The position numbers and the translations under genes were made by a program. Below, piece after piece: positions 52,278-62,098 of a DNA stretch of 64,000 bases (position 1 is its first letter; every line of letters starts with the position of its first letter). Below the pieces are notes generated by a model. That model was not told where the DNA came from, did no database searches, and saw nothing but the letters and a program-made list of their open reading frames with translations. The DNA lies in assembly GCF_965228705.1 (NCBI RefSeq), contig NZ_OZ245832.1, forward strand, positions 3,038,001-3,102,000, written 5' to 3'. This DNA comes from Croceimicrobium sp965228705. Lineage in GTDB: Bacteria; Bacteroidota; Bacteroidia; Flavobacteriales; Schleiferiaceae.

Positions 52278-53828
52278 ATGGCAAGCATGCAGGATAAGAT
52301 TAAGGATCTCGAAGCCAAAATCGAGGAAGCGCAATTAGGGGGCGGTCAAAAGCGAATTGATGCCCAACACGCGAAAGGTAAACTTACCGCTCGGGAGCGG
52401 ATTCATTTTCTGCTCGATGAGGGTAGTTTCGAAGAAACAGGAATGCTGGTAAAACACCGCTCCAATTTCTTTGGATTGGATAAACAGCAGTTTTTGGGCG
52501 ATGGCGTATTAACCGGATATGGGACTATCGATGGTCGTTTAGTATATGTTTTTGCACAAGATTTTACCGTTTTAGGGGGCTCTCTGGCGGAGGCTCATGC
52601 CGAGAAAATCTGCAAGGTGATGGACCTGGCCATGAAGAATGGTGCTCCTGTTATAGGATTGAATGATTCGGGGGGTGCCCGTATTCAAGAAGGGGTAGTT
52701 TCCTTAGGGGGCTATGCCGATATTTTCTACCGTAATACCCGCGCCAGTGGAGTGATTCCACAGCTTTCAGCTATTATGGGGCCTTGTGCTGGTGGGGCGG
52801 TATACTCTCCAGCCTTAACCGATTTTATCGGGATGGTTGAGAATACCAGTTATATGTTTGTAACCGGACCCAATGTGGTAAAAACCGTTACCCATGAGGA
52901 AGTTACCTCAGAGGAATTGGGAGGAGCTTCTGCTCATAGCACCAAATCCGGGGTAACCCATTTTACCTATGGAAATGAAATGACCCTGATCAAAGGTTTT
53001 AGGAAATTACTTTCCTATATGCCACAGAACTGCGAGGAGGAAGCTCCCGCCCTGGCTTATGAGCCCGGAGATGAAGTTCGTCCTGCCTTGAATGAAATCA
53101 TTCCGGAAAACCCTAATCAGCCTTATGATATTCGTGAGGTGATTAATGGTACATGCGATGAAGGCAGCTTCTTGGAGGTGCACAAAGATTTTGCTCCTAA
53201 TATCGTAGTTGGATTTGCTCGTTTGGCAGGTCGTTCCATCGGTATTGTAGCCAATCAACCTGCTTATTTAGCCGGGGTTTTAGATAATAATTCTTCCACT
53301 AAAGGAGCGCGTTTTGTACGCTTCTGCGATAGCTTTAATATTCCTTTATTGGTATTTGAAGATGTGCCTGGTTTCTTACCTGGTACCGATCAGGAGTGGA
53401 ATGCGATCATTAGCAATGGTGCTAAATTGCTTTATGCCTTTAGTGAGGCTACCGTTCCCCGTATTACCGTAATTACCCGTAAGGCCTACGGTGGTGCTTA
53501 TGATGTGATGAACTCCAAGCATATTGGAGCCGACTTAAACTATGCCTGGCCATCAGCGGAGATTGCCGTAATGGGAGCCAAGGGAGCGGCAGAAATTATC
53601 TTCCGCAAGGAGATTAAGGCCGCAGATGATCCCGAGGCTAAATTGAAGGAGAAGGAAGAAGAGTACGCTTCTATTTTCGCGAATCCTTATCGTGCCGCGG
53701 CCCGTGGTTATGTAGATCAGGTAATTCGTCCGGATGAAACCCGCCAGAAGCTGATTAAAGCCTTTAAAATGTTGGAGAATAAAGTGGATAAACTTCCTCA
53801 GAAAAAGCACGGAAACATTCCATTATAG
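52278..53828 (+). CDS. Acyl-CoA (propionyl/methylmalonyl-type) carboxylase beta subunit
   Basis: 516 residues from the ATG at 52278; an in-frame GTG at 52245 would add 11 residues that do not fit the family. Two carboxyltransferase halves are seen: GQKRIDAQHAKGKLTARERI, GLNDSGGARIQEGVVSLGGY, IMGPCAGGAVYSPAL and then VVGFARLAGRSIGIVANQP, FEDVPGFLPGTDQEWNAII and RKAYGGAYDVMNSKHIGAD. This is the PccB layout. It transfers the carboxyl group from biotin to an acyl-CoA such as propionyl-CoA. The alpha (biotin) subunit is not in the window. Confidence 0.95.
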   Translation: MASMQDKIKDLEAKIEEAQLGGGQKRIDAQHAKGKLTARERIHFLLDEGSFEETGMLVKHRSNFFGLDKQQFLGDGVLTGYGTIDGRLVYVFAQDFTVLGGSLAEAHAEKICKVMDLAMKNGAPVIGLNDSGGARIQEGVVSLGGYADIFYRNTRASGVIPQLSAIMGPCAGGAVYSPALTDFIGMVENTSYMFVTGPNVVKTVTHEEVTSEELGGASAHSTKSGVTHFTYGNEMTLIKGFRKLLSYMPQNCEEEAPALAYEPGDEVRPALNEIIPENPNQPYDIREVINGTCDEGSFLEVHKDFAPNIVVGFARLAGRSIGIVANQPAYLAGVLDNNSSTKGARFVRFCDSFNIPLLVFEDVPGFLPGTDQEWNAIISNGAKLLYAFSEATVPRITVITRKAYGGAYDVMNSKHIGADLNYAWPSAEIAVMGAKGAAEIIFRKEIKAADDPEAKLKEKEEEYASIFANPYRAAARGYVDQVIRPDETRQKLIKAFKMLENKVDKLPQKKHGNIPL

Positions 53829-53850
53829 ATTGAGCATTTTCAATAAACAG

Positions 53851-53877
53851 AGCCGGATTTTAAGATCCGGCTTTTTT
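53851..53877 (+). terminator. Terminator after acyl-CoA carboxylase gene
   Basis: 8-bp stem AGCCGGAT / ATCCGGCT with a 6-base loop, followed by TTTTT. Confidence 0.88.
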
Positions 53878-53977
53878 ATGCCCCTTGTTGTTGAGCCTAT
53901 CATTCTGGTTGTTAGCCGGATTTAACAAATTAGAACTGAGGATTTCCTTAAATTCCAGATTCCTAAAAACACAGAAA

Positions 53978-54589
53978 ATGAAGAATTTGAAATCCTTAGT
54001 GGCGATGCCGTTATTAATGTTGGCTTTAATCGCCTTTAAAGCAGATCATCCCTTATTAGAATTTGGGGCTGAAGCGCCCATGGCAGATCGAAAAATGCAG
54101 GCCGTAGATGGCAAAAGCTATAGCATCAATGAGCTCAAAAAAGAAAAGGGCTTATTGGTCATCTTTAGCTGTAATACCTGTCCTTTTGTTCTGGGCTGGG
54201 AAGATCAATACCCAAAATTGAAATCGCTGGCTGATGAAAATCAAATAGGAATGGTACTGGTAAACAGCAATGAGCGTAAAAGAGACGGCGATGATAGCAT
54301 GGCCGAAATGCAAAAGCACGCCAAGGAAGCGGGCTATACCATGCCCTATGTTTTGGATGCTAAAAATGAGTTGGCTAATGCCTTTGGGGCGAAAACCACT
54401 CCTCATGTTTATCTCTTCGATGGGGCTATGAAGTTGGTGTATCGCGGAAGTATCAACGATAAGTTTGAAAACCGCAGCAAAGAAGCTGAGAAAATGTATC
54501 TGGAAGGAGCCCTGAAGGCATTGGGCGCCGGAGAAAAAATTGATCCAGCCGATACTCGCGAATTGGGCTGCTCCATTAAAAGGCTCTAG
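53978..54589 (+). CDS. Secreted thioredoxin-fold (redoxin-like) protein
   Basis: 203 residues from the ATG at 53978, which directly precedes a signal peptide (LVAMPLLMLALIAFKA); an upstream TTG start is unlikely. LLVIFSCNTCPFVLGWEDQY carries a C-x-x-C pair in the redoxin position, and KTTPHVYLFD is the cis-proline loop. The CNTCPF form is typical of a peroxiredoxin-like/TlpA-like group common in Bacteroidota. It probably acts on disulfides or peroxides in the periplasm. Partner unknown. Confidence 0.85.
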   Translation: MKNLKSLVAMPLLMLALIAFKADHPLLEFGAEAPMADRKMQAVDGKSYSINELKKEKGLLVIFSCNTCPFVLGWEDQYPKLKSLADENQIGMVLVNSNERKRDGDDSMAEMQKHAKEAGYTMPYVLDAKNELANAFGAKTTPHVYLFDGAMKLVYRGSINDKFENRSKEAEKMYLEGALKALGAGEKIDPADTRELGCSIKRL

Positions 54590-54642
54590 TTCCGATCAAA
54601 ATAACTTAGAGAAGGTCGCGTTTCTTGTTCAAAATCAAACTA

Positions 54643-56112
54643 ATGAGGAACGCGACTTTTTTATTCTTATGGCTCTTGTATTATCTCCTTTTCTGGGAAG
54701 AAGGCACGGGCCTCAATTTGGTTTTATTTGGATTGCTGGTGAGCCTGAGCTCTAAGGCCATGCAGAAACAATGGCAACTACGAGAAGGGGAGTGGCCTTA
54801 TATCCTCAGTTTTTTGGCCACGGCTTATGCAGTAATGGCCTATAATTCTGCGCTGGGGATTTTTGCTTTTTGCATTATCAATTTCAGCTATCAAAGTTTC
54901 CTTTGGGGACCCAAACTGAGTGTGCTCGAACATTTTAGTCATGGCTTCATCCGCATATTTAATTTTCAAAAAGCTCTTTTACCAGCACCTGCTTATGGAC
55001 CGCCTTCAGGCAGAAGGGCCTTCGCAGTCCTCCGATTGAGTATTTTACCCCTGGTGATTTTCGGACTTTTCTTTGCCCTCTTTAGAGCCGGAAACCCCAT
55101 GTTTAAAGAATGGACCAATGATTTTACCGGGCTCTTTACTCAGCTCTTTGAAGATTTCTCCTGGGGGCTTTTTTGGTTTATGCTTTTGGGTTTCTTCATC
55201 CTACGTTCTTTCTTTTTAAGAAATAAATCCTGGCCATTAAGCTTCCAGCTTGGTGATTTTATCCAGCGAAAGCCCGGGTCTAAAAAGCAGAAGCCCTTTT
55301 CTTCTCTGGCCCTAAAGCGTGAGTATCGCATGGCCTTGCTGGTATTCTTTTCGCTTAATATCCTTTTGCTTATCGTAAATGTGATAGACATCCGCTGGTA
55401 TTGGTTTGGCTTTGACATGCCAGCGCACTTTAGCTTGAAGGAGTTTTTGCATGAAGGCGTTGCCTACCTTATTGCTTCTTTAATCTTGGCGGCAGCGGTG
55501 GTCTTCTATTTCTTTCGCCGCAATTTGAACTTCTATCCCGGTAATAAAAACCTAAAGCTACTGGCTCAAATATGGCTGATTCAAAATGCCGTGCTGAGTA
55601 TTTCCGTCTTGTTGCGAACTAAATATTATATTGATTTCCACGGCTTAGCCTATGGTAGAATATTGGTTTTGAGCATTCTTTCCATTGTATTAGTGGGCTT
55701 GTTTCTTCTGAATCGCAAGCTTAGTGAGGCTCGTAATTACAGTTATGTTTTTCGCCATGTTTCCCTCTACAGTTTATTGCTGATTGCCGGATTGAGTTTA
55801 TGGGATATGGATAGCAGTATCCTTCGCCATAATTTAAGTCATGGCCGAATTAATGAAATAGATGTAGACAATTATTTACGCCTCAATTCTCGGGTTCTGC
55901 CAATGGTCTATGCCAATTTGGATCGAATTGAAGAACAGATCAATGCCCATCAAAGTAATGATGTGCGTTGGATAAAGTATAGGGATATTGAAGATTTTAG
56001 TCGAGCTCTGGATTCTCGTAGAGAGGTATTCTTGCGTGGAGAAGCCAAACAGAGCTTTTGGTCCTGGAACTGGGCCGATGCTAAAAGCCAAAGGAGCCTG
56101 GCTGGTTTATAA
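54643..56112 (+). CDS. DUF4173/DUF4153-like polytopic membrane protein
   Basis: 489 residues from the ATG at 54643 (an in-frame TTG at 54625 is less likely). About ten hydrophobic helices span residues 1-395. YYIDFHGLAYGRILVLSILS and the earlier FRAGNPMF are the patterns I associate with DUF4173. The C-terminal 90 residues are soluble and hold repeated Arg/Asp/Trp (DNYLRLNSRVLPMVYANLDR, WNWADAKSQRSL). Function unknown. It lies after the redoxin gene with a short gap; no partner gene is obvious. Confidence 0.78.
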   Translation: MRNATFLFLWLLYYLLFWEEGTGLNLVLFGLLVSLSSKAMQKQWQLREGEWPYILSFLATAYAVMAYNSALGIFAFCIINFSYQSFLWGPKLSVLEHFSHGFIRIFNFQKALLPAPAYGPPSGRRAFAVLRLSILPLVIFGLFFALFRAGNPMFKEWTNDFTGLFTQLFEDFSWGLFWFMLLGFFILRSFFLRNKSWPLSFQLGDFIQRKPGSKKQKPFSSLALKREYRMALLVFFSLNILLLIVNVIDIRWYWFGFDMPAHFSLKEFLHEGVAYLIASLILAAAVVFYFFRRNLNFYPGNKNLKLLAQIWLIQNAVLSISVLLRTKYYIDFHGLAYGRILVLSILSIVLVGLFLLNRKLSEARNYSYVFRHVSLYSLLLIAGLSLWDMDSSILRHNLSHGRINEIDVDNYLRLNSRVLPMVYANLDRIEEQINAHQSNDVRWIKYRDIEDFSRALDSRREVFLRGEAKQSFWSWNWADAKSQRSLAGL

Positions 56113-56191
56113 GGTCTCTAGTATTTTTTTAAGATAGATCAATCCTTTTAAAAGGGAGGGAAATGGTGGCTATCAACTTCACAAACCTTCG

Positions 56192-56199
56192 TACTTTTG
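56192..56199 (+). promoter_or_regulatory. -7 box of purQ
   Basis: TACTTTTG, an exact TAnnTTTG match 19 bases before the start codon. No clear -33 element at the best spacing. Confidence 0.45.
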
Positions 56200-56218
56200 C
56201 GCCATTAAAATTTGGACT

Positions 56219-56914
56219 ATGAAAATTGGAGTAGTGGTATTTCCTGGAAGTAATTGCGATCAGGATATGATCTATACCCTGCGTAAAATGGATCACGAAG
56301 TAGTGGAATTATGGCATAAAGACATCGACCTGCAAGGGGTAGAAATGGTGGTGTTGCCTGGAGGATTTTCCTACGGAGATTACTTGCGCAGTGGAGCCAT
56401 TGCTCGCTTTTCGCCCATTATGGAGCAGGTAATTGCTTTCGCTGATAAAGGCGGGTATGTTTTAGGTGTTTGTAATGGATTCCAGGTTTTATGCGAAAGT
56501 GGCTTATTACCAGGAACCTTGCAGCATAATACCAGCCATAGCTTTATCTGCAAGAATGTTCATTTAAAGCCGGTATCTAAAACTGCGGCCATTACGGCAT
56601 CATTAGATGATAGTCGTGCCTATATGATTCCCGTAGCCCATGGTGAAGGGAACTACTACGCTGATGAGGCTACCTACCAGCAATTAGTGGCCAATGATCA
56701 GATTTTATTCCGCTATTCCAATGCTCAAGCTGAGGTTTCTGAGGCTGCTAATATCAATGGCTCCTTGGATAATATTGCGGGGGTCTGCAATGCCGGAAAG
56801 AATGTATTTGGCATGATGCCTCACCCAGAACGCGCTGCAGATGCCAATTTGGGGAACCAAGACGGGCTCTTGTTATTCGAAAGCTTATTCAACAATTTAG
56901 GGGTAGAAGCCTAA
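56219..56914 (+). CDS. purQ: Phosphoribosylformylglycinamidine synthase subunit PurQ
   Basis: 231 residues, class I glutamine amidotransferase. KIGVVVFPGSNCDQD opens the protein, VVLPGGFSYGDYLRSGAIA and VLGVCNGFQVLCESGLLPG hold the oxyanion region and nucleophilic Cys, and MMPHPERAAD the His/Glu of the triad. It supplies ammonia to PurL for purine synthesis. The presence of a separate small subunit means that purL (or a short purL with purS) lies elsewhere. Shares a bidirectional terminator with the gene beyond it. Confidence 0.97.
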   Translation: MKIGVVVFPGSNCDQDMIYTLRKMDHEVVELWHKDIDLQGVEMVVLPGGFSYGDYLRSGAIARFSPIMEQVIAFADKGGYVLGVCNGFQVLCESGLLPGTLQHNTSHSFICKNVHLKPVSKTAAITASLDDSRAYMIPVAHGEGNYYADEATYQQLVANDQILFRYSNAQAEVSEAANINGSLDNIAGVCNAGKNVFGMMPHPERAADANLGNQDGLLLFESLFNNLGVEA

Positions 56915-56932
56915 GCTGTTTTAAATAGAAAT

Positions 56933-56964
56933 AAAAAAGGCTGCCATCATGGGCAGCCTTTTTT
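56933..56964. terminator. Bidirectional terminator between purQ and the T9SS propeller gene
   Basis: GGCTGCC / GGCAGCC stem with an A-run of six before and T-run of six after, so it works in both directions (stops at 56914 and 56967). Confidence 0.9.
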
Positions 56965-56966
56965 GA

Positions 56967-59657
56967 TTATAGGATAATTAATTTCTGTTGATGCCTTTTG
57001 GCTCCTTTTCGAAGGTTTAGGATATACTCTCCTTTGGCCAGATGGGCGATATTATAGATTCGATCCGGGTTCTTTTCCGACCAACGGTCTTGCAGAATTC
57101 TTTGCCCTTGCAAATTGAAGAGCTCTAATTCCCAAATCCCTTCTGCTTCAAAATCTATTTGAAATTGATTATTGCTGGGGTTGGGATAAATAGACCATCC
57201 TTTTTCCTCATTAGTAAGCGCGTTTTCAGCAATGCTTAAGCCTCCTTTAAATTGAGCGGTGTAAACCCCTCGACCATGAGTAGTGGCCATAATGGTATAG
57301 TCAGATTTTCGCATTTTCAGCATATCTACCCTTACATTGGCCAAGCCATTATTCGCAGGATTCCAATTGGGCATGGAGTCCAGGAAATTGCGGGTTTCCC
57401 AAATTCCTAATTCGGTAGCAAGAATTACATTTTGCTTGTCGCGAGGATTGATCAAGCACCAGCGAACAGGCATATCGGGTAAATCGCCTTCTTTGTTCAT
57501 CCAGTTTTGGCCTCCATCTTCCGTATAAAAAACGGAGGGGATACCATAGTTTGAAAAGGTAGCAATGAGTTCCTTTTCGCTTTCGCCTACCTCTATGCAG
57601 GAGATATAACCCGCCGGAAAATTGGAGCCCGTGATTTCCGTAAATATTTCATGATCATCCACATCGGCACTATCCACGCGGAAAATGATGCCCACTCCAC
57701 TAGCCACCCAAATGGTGGTAGTGTCATCTATAAAAGGGCTAACACGGATATGGCTGATGCGATCTCGTAAACCGGTTAAACGAACTACCTCTTCATTTAC
57801 TTGTGAATTAACATTGCTATAGCGGTAAAATTGATAGCTGTTTTTGCAAGCATAGAGAATGTTCAAATTAGGGTCGTAATCGGCGGGATTAATAAAACGA
57901 CCATCACCATTATTAATAAAGCTTTGCCCAAAGCTGTTCCCCGAATTAAAAGAGCGGTAATAATTATTGTATACATAACTGCTCATCCAAAAATTGGGAC
58001 TAATCTGGTCGATAAAGCAATAGGCACCATCCCCACCGGTAGCGCGATTTGTGGTGCCAAAACCACTTTGCGAAAACCTTTGCGTTCCATTGTCTTGTGC
58101 ACCGGCAATCATTTGGTTGGAACCGGCATAAGGACTAAGGTCCCCGGCATAAAACTGAGTTACATTATAGCCTGCATTTTGGGTGCTGAAAGCGGGGTTC
58201 GGTGATTGCAATGAAGTGGATCGCGCTACTCCACCATCATTACCAAAAAGTGCTTCATCGGAAGATCCGGGCTTGAATACTATTTGATGCTGATCGGCAT
58301 GTAAATAGGGGTAGGCTGTTCCGCCATACCATTGGCTTAACTGAGTCCAGCTTGTGCCGGTATCGGTGCTGCGGAAAATATTAATACCACCTACCAATAA
58401 AGTTGCCTCATCATTGGGATCCACCTGAGCAATAAGATCGTACCAGGCCTGTCCGCGGGTGAAATCATGCGAGGGGATGCCGGGATCATCATCATCGGGT
58501 CGATTCATGGCTTGCCAGCTGCTCCCGGAATCTGTACTGCGTAACATTTGATGAATGATACCATTGTTCTCGATTAGGGCATAAATAAAAGCAGCATTAC
58601 TGGGAGCAACGGCTACTTCCACGCGATTTCCATTGGTATTACGTGCCCGGAAAAAGTTTAGGCCATCATCACTGTAAAGAATGGCTCCGCCACCTCTGGA
58701 ACCATTGGTGCTGATGGAGTTGGTTGTGCCAATCCAAATTCGATTATCCGGGCCAATTTCAATATCCGCAACTGCATAGTTGTATAGGGTTCCTGGTACG
58801 GTGTCCATTACCTGATTAAAAGTCTGGCCGCCATCAATAGAACGATAGAGCCCCTCGTGATTACCTGCTGTAGGTTCAAATCCATTGTAAGACGCATCTC
58901 GCACGCCTACGTATAAAACCCCATTACCATTTTCATTGCGAACGGCGATGTCGCGCACCGCATCAAAGTCGATCGAGCTGCTGAGTTGGTTCCAGCTTTG
59001 GCCTCCATCGGAAGTTTTCCATACCCCTTGACCGCGGGTAGAGGATAGTTCGCCAAGACCTTCGCCGGTACCTACATAAAAAATTTGGGGATTGGTAGGG
59101 TCGTAGGCCATGCAGCTTACCCCGAGGCTTTGCCAGAAATCATCTACGGGTACCCAAGGATTAGTAGGATCGCTTATATCCGTAGTATACCAAAGGCCAC
59201 CACTAACGGCTCCGGCCCAAACTTTTTTATGAGAACTGTCGTTGGGATCGTACATCAAAGCTCGGGTACGTCCACCTACATCATAGGGACCTCTTTCTTC
59301 CCAAAGCAGGTCTGGAAGATTACTGCTGTCCAAAGCGGTTTTTTGTAGAAAGGATAGTCGTGCTTGTTCCAATTTGCTTTTAGCCGCCAGGAGTCGTTCC
59401 GGAGTGGGATATCCCAAAGCCGGATCCATAGTCATGATAAAGTTTTGCTGTTCTGCCAGATCCGGGCGATCGGCTTTGGGAAGCTTTTCCCAATCTTTCA
59501 AGCTAATACCTTGGTCTTGATTAAAGGGATGTTGCGCTAAAAAATTGGCATACTCTTGATGAATATCGACTTGCGCATCTAAATTTTGAAACCACAGCAA
59601 ATAGCTGCTAAAAAGACCAGCGAATAGTAAGGTGCTGGTTATTAGATATTTTCTCAT
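56967..59657 (-). CDS. Secreted beta-propeller (BNR/sortilin-like repeat) protein with T9SS domain
   Basis: 896 residues. N-terminal signal helix (LLFAGLFSSYLLW), a short helical region (ISLKDWEKLPKADRPD), then repeated propeller blades with T-x-D-G-G-x-x-W/F-type turns: WKTSDGGQSWNQL, YRSIDGGQTFNQV, LRSTDSGSSWQAM, FRSTDTGTSWTQL, FYTEDGGQNWMNK. These match VPS10/BNR glycosidase-like repeats common in Bacteroidota secreted proteins. WEERGPYDVGGRTRALMYDPN precedes the first blade. The last 75 residues are a T9SS type A domain (WSIYPNPSNNQFQIDF). No enzyme site was seen; ligand unknown. Confidence 0.88.
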   Translation of the reverse strand: MRKYLITSTLLFAGLFSSYLLWFQNLDAQVDIHQEYANFLAQHPFNQDQGISLKDWEKLPKADRPDLAEQQNFIMTMDPALGYPTPERLLAAKSKLEQARLSFLQKTALDSSNLPDLLWEERGPYDVGGRTRALMYDPNDSSHKKVWAGAVSGGLWYTTDISDPTNPWVPVDDFWQSLGVSCMAYDPTNPQIFYVGTGEGLGELSSTRGQGVWKTSDGGQSWNQLSSSIDFDAVRDIAVRNENGNGVLYVGVRDASYNGFEPTAGNHEGLYRSIDGGQTFNQVMDTVPGTLYNYAVADIEIGPDNRIWIGTTNSISTNGSRGGGAILYSDDGLNFFRARNTNGNRVEVAVAPSNAAFIYALIENNGIIHQMLRSTDSGSSWQAMNRPDDDDPGIPSHDFTRGQAWYDLIAQVDPNDEATLLVGGINIFRSTDTGTSWTQLSQWYGGTAYPYLHADQHQIVFKPGSSDEALFGNDGGVARSTSLQSPNPAFSTQNAGYNVTQFYAGDLSPYAGSNQMIAGAQDNGTQRFSQSGFGTTNRATGGDGAYCFIDQISPNFWMSSYVYNNYYRSFNSGNSFGQSFINNGDGRFINPADYDPNLNILYACKNSYQFYRYSNVNSQVNEEVVRLTGLRDRISHIRVSPFIDDTTTIWVASGVGIIFRVDSADVDDHEIFTEITGSNFPAGYISCIEVGESEKELIATFSNYGIPSVFYTEDGGQNWMNKEGDLPDMPVRWCLINPRDKQNVILATELGIWETRNFLDSMPNWNPANNGLANVRVDMLKMRKSDYTIMATTHGRGVYTAQFKGGLSIAENALTNEEKGWSIYPNPSNNQFQIDFEAEGIWELELFNLQGQRILQDRWSEKNPDRIYNIAHLAKGEYILNLRKGAKRHQQKLIIL

Positions 59658-59812
59658 TAACGAATCATAAAGCCCTTGGAGGCAGGGGTTAGTAAATTTG
59701 CGAATATACTAGTCGTGCAAATTCCAGGTAACTTTATAATGACGATCAATTAATATTTTCGTTTGGTTCTGATTCCTTGACACTCAGATAATAGGCAGGT
59801 CTGAGGCAAAAA

Positions 59813-59837
59813 AAAAGCCTTGTTCAACAAGGCTTTT
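59813..59837 (-). terminator. Terminator after the XRE regulator gene at 59861
   Basis: 10-bp stem AAAAGCCTTG / CAAGGCTTTT around TTCAA, followed on the - strand by a long T tract (A-run 59808-59816 on +). Confidence 0.88.
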
Positions 59838-59860
59838 CTACAGAGTAATAGTGTGTGTTT

Positions 59861-60220
59861 TTAGGCGCTGCGCGGTTTTAAGCCTTCCAACAAATCCATC
59901 AACTCTTCATTTTGCTGGGCTACCACATATAAATTGTAGCCCAGGCTTTCTTCCCATTGGGAGCGATTGTGATTGTTTTGGCGATAGGGCCTGCTGGGCT
60001 TTTGAGATGGACTATTAATTTCTTTGAAGAAGAAAAGAGGATCTGCATCTAAATAGTCGACAATTTCCACAAAGCGATCGAGGGAAATCTTAGTTTGACC
60101 TCGCTCCATTTTTGCATAACTGCTTTGCGTGATGCCTAAATGATTGGCGATTTCAGCTTGGTTGATACGACGGAGCTCACGGAGGTTCCGAATCCTTTTG
60201 CAAATTTCTTCGGCATTCAT
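59861..60220 (-). CDS. XRE-family HTH regulator
   Basis: 119 residues. Clear HTH: IRNLRELRRINQAEIANHLG, ITQSSYAKMERGQTKISLDR, FVEIVDYLDADPLFFF. A basic, polar middle (SQKPSRPYRQNNHNRSQWEE) and a short helical C-terminus (QQNEELMDLLEGLKP) follow; the second part is probably for dimerisation. Targets unknown. A palindrome lies about 83 bases upstream of its start (60303-60315). Confidence 0.9.
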   Translation of the reverse strand: MNAEEICKRIRNLRELRRINQAEIANHLGITQSSYAKMERGQTKISLDRFVEIVDYLDADPLFFFKEINSPSQKPSRPYRQNNHNRSQWEESLGYNLYVVAQQNEELMDLLEGLKPRSA

Positions 60221-60302
60221 ATTTCGACGATTCTGAATCCAAAGGAAGTATTTGCCTTTTCCGAAACGTGTAGTTATTGTTGAATTTGCCTACCGGATTT
60301 TA

Positions 60303-60315
60303 ACTACAAAGTAGT
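60303..60315. promoter_or_regulatory. Palindrome upstream of the XRE gene
   Basis: ACTAC-AAA-GTAGT, perfect 5-bp arms. On the - strand it overlaps TACTTTG, which resembles a shortened -7 box. Could be an autoregulatory site. Confidence 0.3.
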
Positions 60316-60325
60316 CCTAAATTGA

Positions 60326-62098
60326 CTAGCCAAACTCCATTAGCTTGCGCCGGTATACGGAGAAGAGCTTACTCTTGCTAACGAAGCCAATGTATTTTCC
60401 ATTTTCGACTACCGGTAGGTTCCAGGCGCCAGTCGATTGGAATTTCTTCATTACTTCGTTCATGTTTTCCTCACTTTCGATGATCGCTGGAGGAGGACTC
60501 ATTAATTCGGAAACAAATGTTTCTTCATAGCGCTCGCTTTCGAACATAATGCCTCGGAAATCATCCAGGGTTAAAACTCCTACCAATGCATCATCAGCAT
60601 CAATAACCGGAAACAAATTTCGGCGCGAACGACTCACCACTTTTACCAATTCACCCAAGTTCATTTCGGGGGAAACTTTCTTGAAATCGTCCTCAATCAC
60701 TTTTTTCAGACTGAGCAGAGTTAAGATAGCGTGGTCTTTATTGTGGGTTATCAGCTCCCCTCTTTTCGCCAATTGCATATTATAGATGGAGAAGGGCATG
60801 AGATTTCGGGTTACCAAATAGGAAATGGTGGAAACCGCCATCAGTGGGATAAACAGATTATAGCCCGAGGTAATTTCTGCAATCATAAAGATAGCTGTTA
60901 ATGGAGCGTGCAGTACTCCGGCCATCAAACCTGCCATGCCGACCAGCGCGAAATTGGTAGTGTTGATATCACCAATGCCGAACTCCACAATAATAAAGGC
61001 AAAAACAAAGCCCAGAGCAGAGCCCACAAAAAGGGAAGGAGCAAAAATACCGCCAACGCCACCAGCGCCCATGGTAAAAACGGCTGCTAGTATTTTCACG
61101 AACACCAGTCCTAGTAGAAGAATCATGATCACATAAGGCCCTTCGTATTTCTGGAAGAGAAAGCTTTCTTTCACTACCGAAAGTACATCGCCATTGAGCA
61201 GGGCATTAATGGTTTCAAATCCTTCACCGTAAAGCGGGGGAATAAGCCAAATGCTCAAGCCCAGGGCTATACCGCCCAGTATGAGCTTTTTCCACTTGCT
61301 GCTAATTTTGGTAAAGTAATCGTCGAAGAAGAAATAAACCTTATTGAAGTAAACTGAAACCAAGGCAGTAAATACACCTAGTAGCCCATACCAGGGAAGA
61401 TCTTCCACTCGGAAAGGATCTAAGCTGGCATATTGAAATAGAGAGTCATTGCCTTGAATGAAAATGGAAGTCACCGCTCCCGATACCGAAGCCAGTAGTA
61501 GCGGCACCAATGAAACCAGGGTAAGGTCCAGACTAAAAATCTCGATGGTAAAAATGATGGCGGCAATGGGTGCATTAAAAATGGAGGCAATAGCACCAGC
61601 GGTTGCACAGCCAATCATCAAAATCCGTTGCCGGTAATTCAGGTGCATCAATCGCCCCAGATTACTGCCAATAGCAGATCCTGTACTTACCGTTGGGCCT
61701 TCCAAACCTACGGATCCACCGAAGCCTACCGTAAAAACCGAGGTGATAATGGAGGCAAACATCTTATGCGGCTTGATGAAGCCACTTCTCCTGGATATTG
61801 CAAATAAGGCGGAAGGAATACCCTCACCTACCGGAACCCGAATCCAGCGTTTTACCAAAAGGGTAAGTGCTACCCCCACAATGGGAAAGAGGAAGTAGTA
61901 CACATTGAAATACTGGTTGAGGTAGCCCGAGTGAATAAGTTCTTGAATAAAGTGGGTTGTATTCTTTAATACAACTGCCACCAATCCGGCAATTAATCCC
62001 ACAATGATGCTTAAGATCAGCACAAAGCGATCTTGCGGAATATTTTTGGCCCGCCATAAAAGGAACTTACCCAGGAGGCTATGGGGTTTTTGTGCCAT
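60326..62098 (-). CDS. ClC-type chloride channel/transporter with C-terminal CBS pair
   Basis: 590 residues. About 12 helices with the ClC selectivity motifs VGEGIP (GSGIP-like), GSVGLEGPTVSTGSAIGSNLG (with the gating glutamate in GLEGP) and GAGGVGGIFAPSLFVGSALG. After residue 440 come two CBS domains (LGELVKVVSRSRRNLFPVID; MNEVMKKFQSTGAWNLPVVENGKYIGFVSK). Channel or proton-antiporter type was not determined; the gating glutamate is present. The start and the aspS stop form TAATG, so they are translationally coupled. Confidence 0.93.
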   Translation of the reverse strand: MAQKPHSLLGKFLLWRAKNIPQDRFVLILSIIVGLIAGLVAVVLKNTTHFIQELIHSGYLNQYFNVYYFLFPIVGVALTLLVKRWIRVPVGEGIPSALFAISRRSGFIKPHKMFASIITSVFTVGFGGSVGLEGPTVSTGSAIGSNLGRLMHLNYRQRILMIGCATAGAIASIFNAPIAAIIFTIEIFSLDLTLVSLVPLLLASVSGAVTSIFIQGNDSLFQYASLDPFRVEDLPWYGLLGVFTALVSVYFNKVYFFFDDYFTKISSKWKKLILGGIALGLSIWLIPPLYGEGFETINALLNGDVLSVVKESFLFQKYEGPYVIMILLLGLVFVKILAAVFTMGAGGVGGIFAPSLFVGSALGFVFAFIIVEFGIGDINTTNFALVGMAGLMAGVLHAPLTAIFMIAEITSGYNLFIPLMAVSTISYLVTRNLMPFSIYNMQLAKRGELITHNKDHAILTLLSLKKVIEDDFKKVSPEMNLGELVKVVSRSRRNLFPVIDADDALVGVLTLDDFRGIMFESERYEETFVSELMSPPPAIIESEENMNEVMKKFQSTGAWNLPVVENGKYIGFVSKSKLFSVYRRKLMEFG